A DNA stretch of 64,000 nucleotides from Lunularia cruciata (Eukaryota > Streptophyta > Marchantiopsida > Lunulariales > Lunulariaceae): assembly GCA_948567375.1 (NCBI GenBank), contig OX419762.1, forward strand, positions 9,368,001-9,432,000. The letters run 5' to 3'. Position 1 is the first letter of the stretch. Each line of letters opens with the position of its first letter. Shown one piece after another: positions 1 through 12,000 of the stretch. A program made the translations under genes and the position numbers. The notes below the pieces were generated by a model. The model was not told the origin of the DNA. It worked only from the letters and a program-made list of their open reading frames with translations, and did not search any database.

Positions 1-440
1 TAGAGAGGTTTTATAATGTGCCTATGATGGAATTCAATGGCTATCACATCTTACAATTGATGATATCTAGATGCCAAGCGCCAATCTTAGATAGTGGTAG
101 TGGTTGATAGGTCATATATAGCAATGGTAAACCTTGTTAGGTAGCCCAAAGCCACTTTACCCACACTCATGAGTTTCTCAAGCTCACATGTTTTTTGAGA
201 AAGAGATCTTGGACTTGTTTGGAACTCATAATTATAGTAGTTGGTGGAGCCCAACATTGATGAGAGAGAGAGAAAGGGTGATGGGCTTCCATACCGGTAT
301 TACCACCATTTTAGCAATGTTAGAGGCATCTCATCAAGAGTTTGATTAGACTATGGACCTAAACTATTTGGCCTAGATTGTGAGCCTTGGCTTGGCATAG
401 CGTAAGATGTGCTTGATAGGTATTCACCACTTGCACACTT

Positions 441-3420
441 GTGAGCTCTATTCCTATTGAGACAATTTTGGCACATGTTTTGAGCTATGGACTAAATGGG
501 CATGGTATTCTTGGGATAGAGCCAATGGCTACTATTGAGAGTGGCCTACTTGGGTTACACCTTTGGTCTACTTGGGATGCAGCTAGAGGATATGTGGAGC
601 TTGCAGCCAAAGCAAAGGGAGTTTTTTGCTTTGAGATTGAGGACTCTAGTGGTTTGAGCCGTGAGATTACTACTCCCAAGTACTTGGTGTAGCATCCAAT
701 TAGTGCATCTTCCACTCCTACATCAATTATAGAGGATACTTGGGAGCCAAATATTGGACCTAAGCTTACGAGAGGAGAAAGACAAAGAGTTTGGAGGTTC
801 TTGAGGAGCTACACAAGTTGTTTTGCTTTCAATATGAAGGATTTGGGTGCTCTAAAAGGACCTAGTATTTGGATCAAGCTAACTAGTGATACACCAATTT
901 TTTGATGTCCCTATAAATATAGTGACATGGAGAGAGCTTTGATTTAGAGTTGGAGTAGAGACCTTTTTGAAGCTAGTTTGGTAGAGATTTCACATAGAGA
1001 GTATGCTTCAACTACAATGATGCCAGCCAAGAAGGATTTGCATGGCAATAAAATAGATAGATAGATGTGGGGAGATTACCATCCTATCAACCAATAGATT
1101 AGGATTGATTGGTATGTTATGTCTACTCAAGGAGATCTAGGATGCAATTGAGCATGCAAAGGTCTTTAGTACTTTGGATCTTTGAGCAAGATATCAGCAG
1201 TTGCAATCAAGGAAGATGATAGGTCCAAGGTAGTATTTTAGACTATTTCTCCTCAAGTTAAGGATGTATTGTATAAATGGAGGTTCTTACCATTTGGATT
1301 AAAGAACACTCTTGCTAATGTTTCAAAGGGTCATGCATAAGATCCTAGCGGGATTGGATTTTGCTCAATGTTATATTGATAACATTTTGGTCTATAGCAC
1401 TATTATGGAGGAGCATGATGGACATTTGTTGGAGGTGTTTGAGAGGTTCAGATCTCATGGACTCAAATTACATCTTGGGAAGTGCAGATTCTTCCATGAG
1501 AAAGTTGAGTTTTTGGGTCACACTATCTACCCTAGTAGACTTGGTATTCAACAAACCAAGGTGCAGGCTATTGTATGTATTCCTTGGCCTTTGGATGTGA
1601 GTAGTGTCTGATCATTCCTTGGTTTAGTGAACTTCTATTGCTGATATATCAGAGGATTTGGTGCCATTGCCAAGGCCTTGAAAAGGCTAACAAAGCTGCC
1701 CAAGCTTACACAAGAGCAGTGTTGGGGAAATAAGCAAGAAAGCTTTTTTAGAGCTCAAGGAGAGGTTGATATTTGCTCCTATTCTCAAGAGACCAATCAA
1801 AGGACAACCATTCCATATTCATATTGATTGGCATACGTTGGATGTTGGAGTAATGCTCACCCAACAAGATGATGAGAGGAAGGAGTTTGTGGTAGATTAT
1901 GCCAGTCACTGCAACACTTTGGTGGAGGTAGAGTATAGTTCCTATAAGAGAGAGTGTTTGGCAATAGGTTGGGCAATAGCACATTTCTAATGTTACCTAT
2001 TTGGTAACCCCTTCACTCTCATCATTGATCATCAACCATTAAAGTGATTGATGGAGCTTGGTAAGCTTTCAAGGAAGTTTGCATGATGGCTTTGATTTTA
2101 CAAGAGTATGATATCACAATTATTCATAGACTTGGAGTGGTGAACTATGATGGAGATGGGTTGAGTAGAAAACCATATCCCAGCTAGCAAGATTAGATTA
2201 GAGCACATTGGCATGGTGAGAAAAATGATGAGATGTGTGTGGTTTGCATGCATCTACCTTTTTGTGTATATATTTTTGAGGCATTGATGGTACTCTCTCA
2301 ACATACAAGAGGAGTTGTTGAGCTCATAGATCTAGAGGGTTGAGATATTGGTACATGTCAGCAAGACATTCATGATGATATCTTAGTGATGGATTATCTT
2401 TGCATTGGCGTTGTGGAAGGCACAATTGGTGCTAATGAGAAAGGCAATATCCTTTAGCAAGCCAGGTGGTTTAGATTGGAGGGCAGACACCTTCTTTGTA
2501 TATGAGAGGATGGTAAAGTGAAAATAGTACCACTTCCATTTTAGAGATTATAATTCATATGTCATGCTCATGAGGAGCTAGGACATTTTGGAGTAAAACA
2601 TACATATAGTTTACTTAAGAGTTTTAGTCATTACTGGTGGCATGGTATACATGCTTATGTACAATAGTTTGTTGTGAGATGTGTAGTTTATGACCAAGTT
2701 AGAACATCATTTAATGTTCAAGAATTACACCCATTGCCTATCATGGGGTAAGGTTACTGCTTGAGTTTGGACTTTGTTGGACTCTTATTGTTGACTATGA
2801 GATATCATCAATATTTTTTGGTTATGGTGAAGCACATCGCCAAGTGGATTGAGTTGGTGGCACTTCTTGACAAGTCTAATGAAGAGATAGCTTACTTGTT
2901 CTTGGATCATTTAGTCATTTTAGTGCATCTATTAAGGTTTTGATCAATTAGGGTAGTGAGTTTTTGGGAGGGTTTTAGGTCATGTGTGACAAGGCCTTGA
3001 TTGATCACCATACTACCTCTTGAGATCACCTTAAAGTAGATGGCTTTGTAGAGAGAGTGGTTCAGATGGTGAAGAGAGGATTGCTTAAGTACATTTTGCA
3101 AAGAGGCCACTTGGGAGATTGGGATCTCTAATTACCTTGGTTGGCCATGGGCTATCAGTTCAGCCAGCAAGCCTCCTTAACATCCTTCTTTCCTTACTTT
3201 CTACTCTATAGACAAGATCTAGATTTACTTGTAGCTATTTGTCATGATTTTATTGTAGTTTTGGACCTAGATGATCTAGATGTATGGGTGAGCATATGTT
3301 CTCAATTGGTAGAGTCCTTTGGGAGAGTGATGCCGATGGCCTTTGAAAACTTAGTAGTAGCTCAGCATAAGGATACCTTATTCTATGCTATATTTGAGGA
3401 GGAGGTTATAGACCCTTGAT
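441..3420 (+). mobile_element. Decayed Ty3/gypsy retrotransposon, pol region
   Basis: This is the degenerate polyprotein region of a Ty3/gypsy LTR retrotransposon. In order it shows a linker between protease and reverse transcriptase (441-870), reverse transcriptase (about 870-1610) with the motif WRFLPFGLKN near 1280 and a YIDNILVYS active-site box near 1375 where families normally have YIDD, RNase H (about 1766-2170, including QEYDITIIHR and DGDGLSRKP), a zinc-binding HHCC-like segment near 2560-2700, the integrase core (from 2761, SLDFVGLLL) and the integrase tail (3141-3419, VMPMAFENL). Numerous in-frame stops and frame changes interrupt it, so it cannot encode a functional protein. Sequence before 441 is probably the same element (gag/protease side) but I cannot read a domain there, and the element may begin outside the window. 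Confidence 0.85.
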
Positions 3421-3429
3421 CTATTGACT

Positions 3430-4620
3430 TTATTTGGATGATTATGTATTTGTATAGCAAACTGCACCGACAACACTAGACTACAAGCTGCACTATCTTA
3501 AGAGTGCACTATATTTTGCCTTAAGGAGTCCTCATGTTGGAAGGATGTGATGGTGTTGTTTGGAAAGACCATGGTTGTGTACCATGCCACCTCCCAAACA
3601 TTTATGGCACTATGGACCCATGGTTGGCAATTGTAAGTGCAAGCTTGCAATGTATGTTATATGGCTCTTTTGGTAAAGTTGCTATTATGTTGGTCTAGGA
3701 TAGTTGTTTGAGAAGATGGCATATGGTATGTTTGACTCCTCTCTCATGGTGGTTCCTCAAGGATAATGACTATATCCTTGATATACTTGACCTATAGGTA
3801 GTTCATTGTTTATGTGATATGGATTGTAGACAAGTGACTAATAATGGAGCTTGATAGCACCTTGTCTCTTGATCTTTGCACACCATAGAATGTATCACAT
3901 ACTTGGAGTTAGAGGAACCTAACCGCCAACTAGGAGAGCAATTGTGGTACTTTAGAGTTTATGTATGAGTTTTGCTTCTATAGTGTATGATATTGATAGT
4001 GATGTATATATGCATGACAATTATAATGAAATTTTCAATGCCAAAGCTAGTTTGCAATGTTAGAGTGATAGTCTTGGCAGTCAAAGTTATATTAATAGTT
4101 GCTTGAGAATACCTAGTAGTAGCCCAATTCTGTGTTAGTGTTATTGATCACACTAGGGGACCCACCATCACTTGCAGCATTTGTACCATCAGATGTGCCA
4201 TTAGTGTGGCAATTAGAGCTAGAGATCTAGATTGAGCAAGGGGGTAACCTTCAAAATACAACTCCAAAGAGCTAACTTCTTTGATGTTGAAACTTTGAGA
4301 TCTTGGCTATGGTGCACAGAGGCCGGTGAGCATCACCTGGAGTCTCTTAGCTAGAGTGGATAGGCCTTGATTGTAATCAAGGGCCATTTTTGGCAAACCA
4401 TTGAGTTGAGAATTGATTTTTGATCCAAGTTGAGTGTGATTTGAGTTGAGTGTGAACTGATTGATTGTGGTACTTTAGAGTTTATGTATGAAGTGTGCTT
4501 CTATAGTGTATGATGTTATGTAGCAATGTATTTACGCATGACATACTTAATCACCTAACAAAATTGGACAACTCAAGTTCATTATACACTATAGAAGCAA
4601 AACTCATACACTATATACAG
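3430..4620. repeat. Direct and inverted repeats next to the gypsy remnant
   Basis: A repeat of about 78 bp occurs directly at 3941-4018 and 4464-4542, both starting ATTGTGGTACTTTAGAGTTT and both containing CTTCTATAGTGTATGAT. A 26-bp stretch of the first copy (3963-3988) recurs as a perfect inverse complement at 4584-4609. The position just downstream of the integrase tail suggests pieces of an LTR or of another nested element, but no clean LTR ends (TG...CA with target duplication) were identified. No gene is seen in this stretch. Confidence 0.6.
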
Positions 4621-4990
4621 AATTGAAGAATTTAAATTCATCATTTTAAACCAAACATAAATAAATAACTTAGTACATCATTTCAACAAGACCAGAAATC
4701 AAGAACTTAATTTCATCATTCCTAAACTAATAACAATGGAGACTCAAGTTCATCGTTTTAAAGAAATAAAAGTAAAGAACTTAAGTTTATCATTCCTAAA
4801 CAAACAAAAATGAAGAACCTAGATTATCATTCTAACAAGAAAAAATGATGACCACAAGTTACTCATTTCAGACTAATGGCTTGCAAGAAATAATAACCTA
4901 AAGTTCATCATAATTGGATAAAACCTCAATATACCAAAATACAATCATACAAGAAAATAACAACTTAAGTTATTCATTTATTCATTTAGA
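4621..4990. repeat. Degenerate ~38-bp tandem array with AACTTAAGTTCATCATT core
   Basis: About nine degenerate copies of a unit resembling AAGAACTTAAGTTCATCATT followed by an AAC-rich spacer occur at about 4624, 4666, 4699, 4740, 4775, 4812, 4850, 4889 and 4956, i.e. mostly every 33-42 bp. The fuller copies are palindromic around TTAA, with ATGATGA-like sequence on the left mirroring TCATCAT on the right. The architecture matches the array at 6898-7885 with a different centre. No coding potential is seen. Confidence 0.65.
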
Positions 4991-5815
4991 TGTAATGGTA
5001 TGTAACATTACAAGATTTGTATTAGTGTTTTCCTCTCCTTAGTTAACCTTACATGGTCATTCCATAAACACCTACTCTTGATGATTTTACAACACTAAAT
5101 TCTACATGATAATTTTAACTCAATCATAGCTTGTCTTTTGGCTTGGTTGGTTTCTTCCTTCAGGTCAACATGAATTGACTTGATCAAAAACTCCAATCAT
5201 AAAAACTTATGTTAACCAAAACTGGGAATAATTTAATCATTGAAATTGGATGATCTATTACAAATAAAATTTCTTATTCTTGTCATGAAACATCACTTCT
5301 CTTTTCTAATGGGAGTGATTTTAGCAAGAAGAACACTAGGATCATTTTTACCTTATTATATAGAGGAATATAAGGAAGTATATTCTCCAAATTTCCTCCC
5401 AAGAAGTCTAAAAAGTAATACATACCATAGAGCAAGCCTAATTTTATGCACAAATTATAAGGATCTTCAAATAATCCTTTGTATTAAAGTAGATAAGTAT
5501 TGAAACAAAGAATATCATGTTTGAATGTTCCAATTCCTTTTGCTAAAACTTTTATGGTACTTTTGTGCTTTGTCAACTTAAATATACTCATATACTCTTC
5601 TTGCATGCGCCTTGACATGGAAGGATCAAGACATGAGTTCCAAGAAAAAAAATGTTCTATTTTTCCTCACCAATATTGTTAGTATTCTCCTACACATTCA
5701 GCAAAGTTCTCTAGAAAGAAGAAATAACTAGCAACTTGACCAATAAGGTATCTTAGTTGTGCTCTTAGATGATTTATGCCTTTCCAAGAAGTAACAACTT
5801 CCAAACTTATGAGGT
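4991..5815. other. AT-rich intergenic stretch, no gene recognised
   Basis: Only short AT-rich open frames occur here (for example 5240-5503 on the plus strand), none with recognisable motifs or splice structure. Nothing functional could be assigned. Confidence 0.5.
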
Positions 5816-6195
5816 GATAGTGTATTGTAGGCAAAACAATTTAAACTCATAATCAATTGTTTTATGAGCTTTTCAAGAGCTTCCCAAAAACTTACATGCT
5901 GAATTGTTAGTATCCAATAGTGTGTTGTAGGTAAAACAAATGGCATGCAAGTTTCTGAGACTCATAATCAAGTATTTATGAGCTTCCCATTAACTTCTAT
6001 GTGGAAGTGTTAGTATCTAGCAGTGTATTGTAGATAAAATAAGAGATAAATAAGTTTTTGAGACTCAAAATCTGGAAGTGTTAGTATCTAGTTGTGTATT
6101 GTAGAAAAAATAAGTGATACATAAGATTTTGAGCCTCAAAATTGATTATTGATGAGCTTTTCCAAGAGCTTCCCAAAAGCTTCTATGCAAAAGTA
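5816..6195. repeat. Imperfect ~100-bp tandem repeat, four copies
   Basis: Four imperfect direct copies begin near 5816, 5905, 6007 and 6074. Each carries GTTAGTATCTAGT-like sequence, GTGTATTGTAG, an AT-rich stretch, TGAGACTCATAATCA and then ATGAGCTTTTCAAGAGCTTC. The third copy is shortened to about 67 bp by loss of its second half. The remainder to 6897 is AT-rich with no recognised gene. Confidence 0.65.
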
Positions 6196-6897
6196 TAAGT
6201 CCCTAATAAAGGAAGTCACCAAAAAATATATTGGGCCATTTTGGCTTTTGAGTATCCATCTTGTCCCATCTAAAGCTTCAAGGATCATTTTACCTCCAAA
6301 ATTTTCTGCTCTACAGGGTCTTCCATTGAAATAAAATCTTCAACTTAATTGGTCATCTTGACAACCATACCACAAACAAGAACCACACCTTGAAGAGAGA
6401 TAAGGTTTAAGATTGTATCCTTTAAGCCAAGTAACATCTTCAAGCTCCAAGCACCAACCAGTATCATGAATATCAAATTTCAATAGAGAGGAAAGTGATA
6501 AGTTTATGTGATTTAATATATTCATCAAAAATATCAACATCTTCTTTATGTGCCTTAATTATGTTTAAAATATTGTTAAGGCTTTCTATCTTATGATGGA
6601 AGTGTAAAAAACTCCAAAATCCTAAAGAACTATTCTGATTTTCCTAATTTGGTATCAAATCTAGGTTGAAATCAATCAAAGTCAATGGTATTTAAGTCCA
6701 CCACAACACCTTATGCCTTCCCAAGACATGCACACTTTGCTTTTGGTTCTTTTGCAAGTAGCTTCTAGGACACTAGGAGAATTTATGTTGTCAATGGTGT
6801 AAGGATCCCTTAAGGTATTCTTTATTTGTGCCGTAACAAAACTCTAAAGTCAAATAAAAAATAGTGAAAGTAAAAGGAAAAAGAATCTGCAAAAAGT

Positions 6898-7885
6898 AAT
6901 GCTCTTGAGAGCATCATTTAGTATAACAAATAAGCTAACTTTAAGTCAAGAAGTTACGTATCATTTTAGGAGAAATCATTTCTGTTCAATGTACAATAAT
7001 ATACGAAAGATAAAGATGTAAATGAGAAAACAAAATTTGATTATAGAGTATAATTAGAGATAAGGCCGAAACGAGGCTTAAAAGAATGAAATTTTTTTAA
7101 CTAAAGGAAGGGGGTCTATTAATGATGCTCTTGAGAGCGTCATTCTATGTTGATTGATTGAACCGTTTAGAACATCATTTCCATATCCATGATATGATGA
7201 TGTTCTATAACAAATCATTCTAGCAGCTTCATAAAATGATGTATTATAGTGACTCATTGAAGCTCTTATAAGTGTCATTCTGGCTCATCACAAAAAGGAT
7301 GCTCTCAACAACCTCATTTTATGCTAATGGAATGAAGCTTATAAAGAGCATTATTCTTGCAAAGTACAAAAACGACGCTCGAGCATCATTGGGGCACTTA
7401 TGGAATGATGCTTCATAGTGCATCACGCTACGCGTTTAATGTAATTATACTTTGAGGACATTTAGGACGACAAGGATTGAAGCTCTTAAGAACATCATAA
7501 TAGCTGATCACCAAAATCATGACCATAAGAGCATCATTTAAGTGTCCAAAGAATCATGATATGAGGATTCCCATTCCACTCGCAGCACTTTTTGTCCTAA
7601 AACAATGCTTTAAAGAGCCTCGGTTTTAGTTTTTCACAAATACAGCTCTTAAGAGCATTATTTTCTACAAGACAAGAAAGATACTCTTAAGAGCAGCCAG
7701 TCGGGTTAGCCAAATGTAAAGCATATCATTTCCCCGTTGTAGAAATAACGTTCTTAAGAGCATCATTGCTCTTTTTGCAAAAATAGTTCTCTCAAGAGCA
7801 TCATTTATAGCCTAGTTTGTACTATAATCTTGGCACCTAAATTATTCAACTCAATCAACAAATAATGCTCTTAAGAGCATCATTA
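6898..7885. repeat. Array of palindromic GCTCTTAAGAGCATCATT motifs
   Basis: At least fourteen variably diverged copies of a motif approximating AATGATGCTCTTAAGAGCATCATT occur, with good copies near 6899, 7117, 7475, 7645, 7750, 7785 and 7862. Each is a palindrome of about 24 bp centred on TTAA or TTGA/TCAA. Spacing varies from about 30 to 80 bp. Short palindromic motifs repeated in this way are typical of the subterminal regions of CACTA (En/Spm) DNA transposons, but no CACTA terminal inverted repeat or transposase was found, so that origin is only a hypothesis. Confidence 0.65.
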
Positions 7886-9097
7886 CTATTTAGAGACTCA
7901 TTTACCTGAAAGGAGAAAGATCCTAAGAGGGGATCTAAACCCAAAATCTAATTTTTTTCAAGACAAACTAATAGAAAACAAGCAATGGGGAACTAGAACT
8001 AGCCTAGAGGTCCTGGACTCAACGTTAATAAATGAGAAGTAGTGGGTTGGGATCATATATATACCTTCCAGCCATCGTTTTAGCAAGAAGCCTTACAGTA
8101 TAGATATTCCGTGCAAAAGATCAACTCTATCTATCTTCAGGACATCAATGGCTCTATCTAGGTATCGGTTTGAATCCTGCCTGTGGCATTTTGTATAATA
8201 CATAGAAACAATTGATTCTGGCTAAAGAGTACATTATACTTCTCTTTGTTGACTTCTTGCACTTACATCCCAACTAAGCTACTTTAGATAGTCTTAAAAG
8301 CTTCCAGCAAACGTCACCATCAATTATTGTTTCTATCTGCTCTCCGGCTATCTCCGGCATGGACAAAAATACTCACTCACCTTGAACCGAACACTAGCAC
8401 CAACTTTGACAAATCTTGAAATTCTTGACGATATAAGCTAAAAGTAATGTCTGATGAGAGCCCCTCGCAGATTCTTAGTGGTGATATGGACAGTGAACAC
8501 CTATGACGTTCCTATCAATAGCATCCAGAACATATTGATCAAAGACGAATAGACTTCACAACCGCCTAGGGATGCTCTGACTCTCAAAAGTCTCACACAC
8601 GTTTCGAGAATATCCAGCGCAGTTCACTTGACTCAAGTGAAGAATGAATGATTGAATGAATTTTCACGTTCTTTAAACCTTGCAGGTTCATGAAACAGAA
8701 AGAAATACAATATGTGCTGAGGGAAGGTCAGCTGGAAATGGGATGAAACCTGATACGGTATTTACAATCATTGACACCAGACTTCAAGAAGACCGATTCC
8801 TACGACCTTGTCCAACTGTTAACTAACCTTCCTGCTGACAAAGGCGGCTGCTAGCCTTTGGGGTCAACATTCATCAAAACAGCTCAGCAAGAGCCACACC
8901 TGAGAAGCGAAGGCATTCATGTAAAGGGTTCAATTTCTAATCTGTTCCAAGGACCACTATCTCCTTAATAAGGGCTTAGCCTCCGAACTATTTCAATTTG
9001 GCACCCCTGTAACTAAAGGGGAGCACAAATCCTTCTGTATCAATCCTAACGTGCTTGATAAATTTTCCTACAAGTTATAGATGGACCTCAAGGAATT
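7886..9097. other. Downstream flank of the helicase gene
   Basis: This stretch has no convincing open frame. Its right part (roughly 8700-9097) probably holds the 3' UTR and polyadenylation region of the minus-strand helicase gene, but no unambiguous poly(A) signal could be chosen. Confidence 0.4.
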
Positions 9098-12000
9098 CTA
9101 AAATCCATCAGTAGTTAGCAGGCGAATCAGGGCAGCAACCACCGGGCTGGATCCGATGTCCAGAGCAGGTTTCTTGATCTTGTCAAACAATAAAGTGTCA
9201 ACCTTAGACCTCAACTCTTTGATCAAAACAGCAATTCGGGCGGGAGCCTCGAACTCTAGCCAGTCGTCGACAGAGATAGCTTGTTTCTCATGCTTCACGT
9301 GCACCTTGCCTCCAAACAGAAGGAGTCCGTAAGCTGGAACCATGGTACTCTCTTTGAGGAAGACTTTAGTGGTCTTCACCTTCTCACTGTAAATAAGCCA
9401 CGGACTCTCAAAAGCGCCATTATGAAAATTCACACTGGCTGGATGTAGGAAAACTCTCCCATCTGCCTTCGTAAAGAAACGAAGCTCTCGTGCCGCTGCA
9501 ATCTTCTCCACAGTTCCGCCCTCTGTTTGAACAAAAGTCTTCTCTGGGTGGTGCACCCGTACTATGTTGGGGTAGAATCCAGCACAAATGACTGCCTTGA
9601 CAACCCGAATGATGCTAGAGTTTGAATCGAAAGCACTTACAGCAAGACTCTGGTCCATTCCTCTACTTGTATCAGGTAAGAAGCCAATATCTGCCAGTAT
9701 CTTAATGAAATCAAGACGGCTTGCTTCAATCCCCACCAGCGTCTCCCTTGACAGAAAATTTGTAGTGCAAAAGTTGCTCTCTGCATTTCTTCCTTCTTGC
9801 CTTGCACTCAACCATCCATTGTATGCAGCAACAACTGTCATGTGATCGCTCTTACTTCCGCCAGAAAATCGTAGCTTGGCTGCAGCCGCTTCATCTCGCT
9901 TTTCTGCCGGAGACATAAAGGGTGAGCGCCCACTCAATGCCGAGGCAATGGTTAGAACTGGATCCAGACATTTCAGCATGCAGCCAAATAGCAACATTTT
10001 TCCAACTCGTGCGTCTACCGGCATGCGAGCCAGATGATGTCCCAATGGAGTAAGACTCTCAAAAGCGTCCAGAGCATTCAAGTCCAGTAGATTCTTCAGC
10101 GATGTTCTCACTGCCCCTAAATCAGGAGGAGTGATTATCTTCGACACAGAAACCTCAACCTTCTCATTGAGAAGTGATTTCACCTGAAATAAAGCACAGT
10201 TCAGTGAAAATTGCTGGCATGACAGAGCATATACTGACGGGTGGTGTAACACATCATTATGAGTTTCTATTCACGTTGTGCAAGGCATGGCATACTCATT
10301 GCACTCATGGATTCCTCGCCTGGGGTATTCTGATAGCTCTAACTGCGTTCTTGATATGCACATGAAGATTCACAAGCGGAAGTAAATTCGTTAGTTTTAG
10401 ACTTAACCGTGGCAGTAAAATTTGCAGAAAGAACATCACTACATCAGCAGGGTCTCGGCGTTGGTAATGAAGGTTCTTCCAGATTTACAAGTCTAATAGA
10501 TAGCAGTGATAATCTACCTTCAAACACAGCCCATCTAATGAGACTCTGAGTATCTCTGGAAGCTGGTGTTCCTCAAGTTTCTGAAACTGTTGCCTGCTGA
10601 ATAGACGGATACAGAATCCAGATTGCACACGACCCGCACGCCCCCGTCGCTGCTTGGCACTTGCTTTAGATACCCAAGTTTCCTCTAGGCAAGAGATTCC
10701 TCTGCTGTGATCATACCTCATTTCCTTATGCCGCCCACTGTCTATCACGTATCTGCAAGCCAGAAACCCGGCTAGGTATATTAGTTTCCTGAAGTAAATA
10801 GAACCAGACCGTTTATTCTAGTCACTTCAACGACTTAAAGAGTAAAGTTGACTTGCTGAGGAACTTACACACAATCATCGATGGTAACACTTGTCTCTGC
10901 AATATTTGTAGCCAGGACCACTTTCCTAAAACCCGGAGCAGGCTTTGAAAAGACTCGTCTTTGTTCATCACTGCTTAACGATCCATGTAATCCTAAAATC
11001 CAAACATTGCCAGTTCCACATGACGCAACTTGAGAGGACGATGTGAGCATTCTTTGGAGTCTGCGGATCTCTGACAGCCCTGGTAGAAACACAAGTATTG
11101 CACCAGGCTGCTTGTTTTCTTCAGTATGCCTGTTTCTGTGTCCTTCCGGCCCTGCTGACGAATTGAACGGCTCCACTTGTTGCAAAATTGCACATATCAG
11201 AAGCTCAATCAAGTCGTAGTTGATTACACTTTGGTCTACAATGCTTAAGGACTGCATAGTAGCCTCGCTGTAATCGTCCATGGCTGAGACCTCCTCTTTG
11301 CCTTGGTCTTCAGCAAGTGACTCCCAGTTATCCATATCCTCACTGACAGGTGTCTTCTCTATCGAGGTGGTCATATGTGATAGATCTGATGTACTGCTCT
11401 TCTTCTTCATGGCATAACGGGAGTTTCGCCCAACTTTGTATCCGGTAAGATCTAGTGCATCCTCCAAGTACAGCTCTTGTACAGGAAACGTGAACCCAGG
11501 AATGCTTACGATGCAGGGATCAACTTGAAGATCTTGTCTGTAGTATCGAACAAATAGAGTTGGGTCTACTGTTGCAGACATAAGAATCACGCGGACTCTG
11601 CCACCAACCCTTTGGAACGGAAAAGAAAACAGATCACGATCAGTCCCCCGAGTGCCTCATAAGCTTACGGACATTGAGTAGATTGAGTAATGAGATGTCA
11701 GTTCATCCAGGAATGTCCAAGAGTGAGACATTTCTCGGAAGCTGTTCATGTTTGCAGAAGAGGTATTGCCAAGATGACCCTGTTAGCATCAGAATCACCT
11801 CCTACGAGTGCTGAGAAAAAGAAGGTAGCACACTTCACATTACGAGCATTAACTGAAAGGGCGTTTACCTTTTGAGAAGCTCTCTCAATAGCAGTAAAAG
11901 AAGATCGCTTTCTAGCGTCCGTTCATGAACTTCGTCCACTATTACATGAGTAACGTTCTCTAAATCAGGGTCTGAAGCGAGCCGTCGTAGTAAGATTCCC

